Made by a program: the position numbers and the translations under genes. A DNA stretch of 7,465 nt from Sulfurimonas sp. (GTDB taxonomy: Bacteria > Campylobacterota > Campylobacteria > Campylobacterales > Sulfurimonadaceae). This document shows, in pieces, positions 4,188-7,465 of the stretch. The DNA is taken from NCBI GenBank assembly GCA_027083475.1, contig JALWON010000084.1:1-7465 (forward strand), read 5' to 3'. Positions within the stretch are counted from its first letter, which is position 1, and every line of letters begins with the position of its first letter. Below the pieces are notes generated by a model, which worked only from the letters and a program-made list of their open reading frames with translations, did no database searches and was not told the origin of the DNA.

Positions 4188-7177
4188 TACAGTACCTTTG
4201 GTTTGTTATTTCTAAGATAAAAAAGTGTCGCTTTGATGATGTCATCATCATCTTTGCTTTTCGATTTTATCATTTCTTTTGATTCATTGAAGTAGGTCAC
4301 GGTAATATTTTGTCCATAGTTCATAATAGATTTTATCTTTTTTTCTAAACTCAAAAGTTTAATCACCATCAACTCTATAAACTGTTTTGTAGGTGTGTCG
4401 AGTTCTCCAAATCTATCGCTCAATTCCTCTTCTATCTCATACACCTCTACTGTACTTTCACATTGTGAGAGGCGTCTATAGACATCTAAACGCAGTCTAT
4501 CTTCTTTGATAAGCTCATCAGAGATAAACGCAGAGATAGTAAGTTTAATATCTACTTTTGCACGCGCACTCTCTTGGGTATTGCTCAACTCTTTAATGGC
4601 ATCTTCTAACATTCGCAAATAAAGCGAGTAGCCAATGTTTTTAATATGCCCACTCTGTGCATCTCCCACTAAATTTCCCCCACCACGAATCTCTAAATCA
4701 TGATAAGCAAGCACACTTCCACTCCCTAAAAAGGAGTTTGATTCTAAAGCCAGGAGTCGTTTTTTTGCTTCATCAGTAAGGGCCTCTTTGTTTTTCACTA
4801 TAAAATATGCAAAACCCTCAACACTCCCTCGCCCTACTCTTCCACGGAGTTGGTGTAAATCGGCGATTCCAAATCGATCGGCTCCATCAACTAAAATAGT
4901 ATTAACTCTTGGCATATGAATGCCTGATTCGATGATACTTGTTGCTATCATCAAATCATACTCCCCTGCTTCAAATTTGAGTAACTCTTTTTCTGTCTCG
5001 ACGGCTGAGATTTTCGAGTGCAACATGACGACTCGAAGTTCTGGTAAAATCGCTTTAAGTTCACCGAGTTTGATAGGCATATGGTCAATTGAATTATGCA
5101 CATAAAAAACCTGTCCACCACGGCGGAGTTCGCGAAGTATGACCTCTTTAATGAGCTTTTCATCATACTCTTTGACAAAGGTTCGCACCCCTTGCCTTTC
5201 ACTTGGCGGTGTTAAAAGCTGACTCATCGTTTTTATGGAACTCATCGCTTGGTTGAGTGAACGCGGGATTGGCGTGGCACTCATAGAGAGCAGATGCACA
5301 TTATGGTACAACTCTTTAATCTTCTCTTTTTGCTTGACTCCAAACTTATGCTCTTCATCAATAATCACAACACCAAGCTTTTTAAACTCCAATCCAAAGA
5401 GAGCATGTGTTCCCACTACCGTATCTATTTCACCTGAAGCGAGTCCTTTTATAATGGCATTTTTCTCTTTTGTACTCACAAATCTATCGAGTTTTGCATA
5501 GCGTATACCCATGCCAGCAAATCGTTCATCTAAAGAACGCCAATGCTGTGCTGAAAGCAGTGTCGTAGGAACAATAAACGCAGACTGATAACCTGATTTG
5601 AAAGCAGCAAAAATCGTGTTGAGTGCCACTTCTGTTTTTCCAAAACCAACATCACCACTGAGGAGTCTATCCATAATGTGTCCTGAACGCATCTGCCCTA
5701 TAATCTCATCAATAGCCTGTGTTTGATCCCCAGTATATGCAAACCCTGAGAGTTTTTGAAAGGCTTGTAACTCATTTTTTGCAATATCAATTTGAGGTGC
5801 TTTTATGAGTGAGCGTGCTGCGGCAGTATTGACAATTTGCCCTGCAATTTCGAGTAAACGCTTACGCACTTTTGCTTTGAGTTTTCCAAAACTCCCTTTG
5901 CCAAGCCTATCTAAAACAGGCAGACTCCCTCCACTAGCAATATAGCGGTCGATATACTCTAAGTTTTCAACAGGGAGTAAAATTTTATCATCACCCACAT
6001 ACTTAATCACGATAAAATCTTTGACACCACCGAGAATTTCAGTTTGCTCTATTTTTTCAAAAATCCCGACCCCATACTCTTCATGCACCACATAATCACC
6101 ACTTTTAAGGTCATCAAGTAAAATAGAAGTTTTTCTCCGTCGCCTTTTTACATCTGGTTTATTAAGAGAAATAATTAGTTCATCTTTTGAGATAATATTG
6201 AGAATATATCCAGCCGTAACTTTTGTAATCTCTTTAGTATCGTAGAGTCCCACTTGCTTGAGTTGCGCACTACTTGCTGCAATAATGGTGACTTTTTTAT
6301 CGGCATGCACGCGAAGCAGTTGCCCCACATCAGCCACAACGAGCTCTTTATAATCATCATTCTCTACTAAAATTTCAAGATGAAAGGCTTCTCTTGGAAG
6401 GCTTGGATTGTTAATACCATAGGCATCTTGTAAAACATGGTCTAAATTACGACTCAGGCGTACATTTTTTCCCTCTAAAAAGTTTGTTGCAAGACTCTCT
6501 AAGTGCCAAAATCCTAAAGAGGCTATGTCTTTAACTAAGGCATCAAATGGAGAGTTTTTTACTTTTTCTTCGAGTGCTTGAAAACCTGTTTCATCTAAGG
6601 AGTAAAAAGCACTACTAATCGTAATCTTCTCTAACTCCTCTTTGTTTGTTCTTTGTGATTCAAGTTCAAATGTTTTTATCTGCTCTATCGTCTCATCAAA
6701 CAAAGAGATGCGAAAGGCTTTTTCTGCTGATGGAGGGTAAATATCTATAATATCTCCTCGAAAAGAGATTTCACCTGCCACTTGGACAATATCTACAAAA
6801 TTATACCCCCAAAAAAGCATCTGTTCTTTAAAACTTTTGAGATGAATCTCTTCTCCAAACTCAAGCGAAGTCTCTGCGAGAAGTTCTGCGTTTGGTAAAG
6901 GAAAAAGCAGTGTTTTTAAAGGGGAAATAATCAGCGGTTTTTTCTTTGCATTGTAGTAAAAACGCAGTTGTGAAAAGAGTGCATGTAACTCCTCTTTGTA
7001 AGAGCGTAAATCATCTCCAAAACTTGGACGAAAGTCAGGAAAGAGTAAAACATCACGATGAAAAAATTTTGCGACACTCTCTAACGCAAGTGCCTCTTTA
7101 TAATCTTCACAAATTAAAAGTTCAAGATCCTTTTTTTCATCTGTTTTAAAGTAGTTAAAAAGAGCAGTTTGGGCCAT
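4187..7177 (-). CDS. mfd: transcription-repair coupling factor Mfd
   Basis: Mfd is a cytoplasmic DNA translocase that removes RNA polymerase stalled at lesions and recruits UvrA for nucleotide excision repair. The 996-residue product has the full domain order: an N-terminal UvrB-like part without Walker A (about 1-200, with RGDIIDIYPP at 140-149); a variable middle; the CarD-like RNA polymerase interaction domain (about 355-415, DYVVHEEYGVGIF at 361-373); the helicase-type motor with Walker A GDVGFGKT (508-515), DEEH (607-610), SATPIPR (633-639) and QLRGRVGR (776-783); YHDLEIRGGGNLVG (825-838); and the C-terminal TRCF domain (about 870-985). It is about 150 residues shorter than the E. coli protein, as in Campylobacterota. 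A basic KRRRRK stretch (344-349) precedes the polymerase-binding domain. ATG 7177 has AGGA 5 bases upstream. The gene lies 15 bases after ccmA and overlaps the next gene by one base. Confidence 0.97.
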   Translation of the reverse strand: MAQTALFNYFKTDEKKDLELLICEDYKEALALESVAKFFHRDVLLFPDFRPSFGDDLRSYKEELHALFSQLRFYYNAKKKPLIISPLKTLLFPLPNAELLAETSLEFGEEIHLKSFKEQMLFWGYNFVDIVQVAGEISFRGDIIDIYPPSAEKAFRISLFDETIEQIKTFELESQRTNKEELEKITISSAFYSLDETGFQALEEKVKNSPFDALVKDIASLGFWHLESLATNFLEGKNVRLSRNLDHVLQDAYGINNPSLPREAFHLEILVENDDYKELVVADVGQLLRVHADKKVTIIAASSAQLKQVGLYDTKEITKVTAGYILNIISKDELIISLNKPDVKRRRRKTSILLDDLKSGDYVVHEEYGVGIFEKIEQTEILGGVKDFIVIKYVGDDKILLPVENLEYIDRYIASGGSLPVLDRLGKGSFGKLKAKVRKRLLEIAGQIVNTAAARSLIKAPQIDIAKNELQAFQKLSGFAYTGDQTQAIDEIIGQMRSGHIMDRLLSGDVGFGKTEVALNTIFAAFKSGYQSAFIVPTTLLSAQHWRSLDERFAGMGIRYAKLDRFVSTKEKNAIIKGLASGEIDTVVGTHALFGLEFKKLGVVIIDEEHKFGVKQKEKIKELYHNVHLLSMSATPIPRSLNQAMSSIKTMSQLLTPPSERQGVRTFVKEYDEKLIKEVILRELRRGGQVFYVHNSIDHMPIKLGELKAILPELRVVMLHSKISAVETEKELLKFEAGEYDLMIATSIIESGIHMPRVNTILVDGADRFGIADLHQLRGRVGRGSVEGFAYFIVKNKEALTDEAKKRLLALESNSFLGSGSVLAYHDLEIRGGGNLVGDAQSGHIKNIGYSLYLRMLEDAIKELSNTQESARAKVDIKLTISAFISDELIKEDRLRLDVYRRLSQCESTVEVYEIEEELSDRFGELDTPTKQFIELMVIKLLSLEKKIKSIMNYGQNITVTYFNESKEMIKSKSKDDDDIIKATLFYLRNNKPKVL
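4195..4199 (-). promoter_or_regulatory. ribosome binding site of the ymdB-like gene inside mfd
   Basis: AAAGG spans the Lys and Val codons near the mfd C-terminus and lies 7 bases before the GTG start. It fixes the GTG as start and implies translation continuing from mfd. Confidence 0.7.
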
Positions 7178-7180
7178 CTG

Positions 7181-7186
7181 TTTCCT
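7181..7186 (-). promoter_or_regulatory. ribosome binding site of mfd
   Basis: AGGAAA occupies most of the 15-base gap between the bactofilin stop and the mfd ATG. Spacing from AGGA to the start is 5 bases, so mfd can be initiated on its own from the operon message. Confidence 0.7.
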
Positions 7187-7192
7187 AAGTGT

Positions 7193-7465
7193 TTAGTTTA
7201 AAAGTTTTTTATCTGTAGAAGCTGTTTGTGCTTCTTTAATCGTACTTGTTCCCTCAAAAATACCTTTTGATTCTATAATGAGTTCTGTAGCAACAACTTC
7301 TCCTTGTATATGTCCATCTGCTTTTATTTCAACTCTTTGGGCATCGACATTTCCTTCTAATTCACCCTGAACTACAAGACGATTCGTATTGACTGTTCCT
7401 TTTATATTTCCACTCTTGCCAATATTGACATCTTTTTGAGAGTGAATCACACCTTCAAATTCTCC
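7193..7465 (-). CDS. ccmA: bactofilin CcmA (N-terminus beyond window)
   Basis: The frame is open from the right edge to TAA at 7193 and gives 90 residues. It shows the regular short beta-strand repeats of the bactofilin family (PF04519): GEFEGVIHS, VNIGKSGNIKGTV, LVVQGELEGNV, VEIKADGHIQGEV and LIIESKGIFEGTS, followed by a polar tail of about 17 residues ending DKKLLN. Bactofilins polymerise without nucleotide into cytoskeletal filaments at the inner face of the membrane. In Helicobacter, CcmA works with peptidoglycan hydrolases of the Csd group to set helical cell shape, and its gene lies directly upstream of mfd, as here. A GTG at 7450 could serve as a start, but the frame continues upstream as GEFEG, itself a bactofilin repeat, so the true start lies outside the window. 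Confidence 0.9.
   Translation of the reverse strand, partial: GEFEGVIHSQKDVNIGKSGNIKGTVNTNRLVVQGELEGNVDAQRVEIKADGHIQGEVVATELIIESKGIFEGTSTIKEAQTASTDKKLLN

Noticed and set aside
4235..4249. Perfect palindrome GATGATG-T-CATCATC near the mfd 3' end
   Set aside because: It is explained by the codons for four Asp and two Ile residues in the conserved Mfd C-terminus. No T-run follows in either direction in the way a terminator requires.
5235..5501. Plus-strand frame of 88 codons opposite mfd
   Set aside because: It is antisense to the Mfd motor domain and contains no domain, signal or start context. The other short frames opposite or within mfd are likewise shadows.
7193..7450. Bactofilin as a complete 85-residue protein from GTG 7450
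   Set aside because: The frame stays open to the window edge and its upstream residues (GEFEGV) continue the bactofilin repeat, so the gene is cut by the window.

Overview
The window is AT-rich, densely packed chromosomal DNA, most likely from a member of the Campylobacterota (epsilonproteobacteria), perhaps Sulfurimonas-like. Three things point there: a bactofilin gene directly upstream of mfd (the ccmA-mfd order known from Helicobacter), a roughly 1000-residue Mfd rather than the ~1150-residue enterobacterial form, and a double-receiver protein resembling the REC-REC-GGDEF regulators common in that phylum. The genus is an inference. No mobile element, CRISPR array, rRNA or tRNA was found.

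Layout, left to right. (1) A PIF1/RecD-type superfamily 1B helicase on the minus strand runs off the left edge (1-881). (2) A ~78-base divergent promoter region separates it from a plus-strand response regulator with two receiver domains and no output domain (960-1745). (3) Meeting that gene tail to tail is a minus-strand von Willebrand factor A-like protein of the DUF2201/COG3864 type with a degenerate metallopeptidase-like N-terminus (1740-2846). (4) Across a 70-base divergent region with overlapping -10 elements lies a small plus-strand protein of unknown function with no glycine, cysteine or tryptophan (2917-3378). (5) The right half is one minus-strand operon read as ccmA (bactofilin, cut by the right edge), mfd (transcription-repair coupling factor) and a YmdB-family metallophosphoesterase. 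Its genes are 15 bases apart and then overlap by 1 base.

How they may work together. The right-hand operon joins a cell-shape scaffold protein, a DNA repair translocase and a cyclic-nucleotide phosphodiesterase. Tight spacing suggests co-expression, not a shared pathway. The two convergent pairs overlap by 6 and 4 bases, leaving no room for intergenic terminators.

I see no clear undescribed system. The best leads are the double-receiver protein that stops where a GGDEF domain would begin, the VWA protein that has lost its HExxH half-site and has no MoxR ATPase beside it, the glycine-free protein sharing its divergent promoter, and a possible tiny leader ORF overlapping the helicase start.
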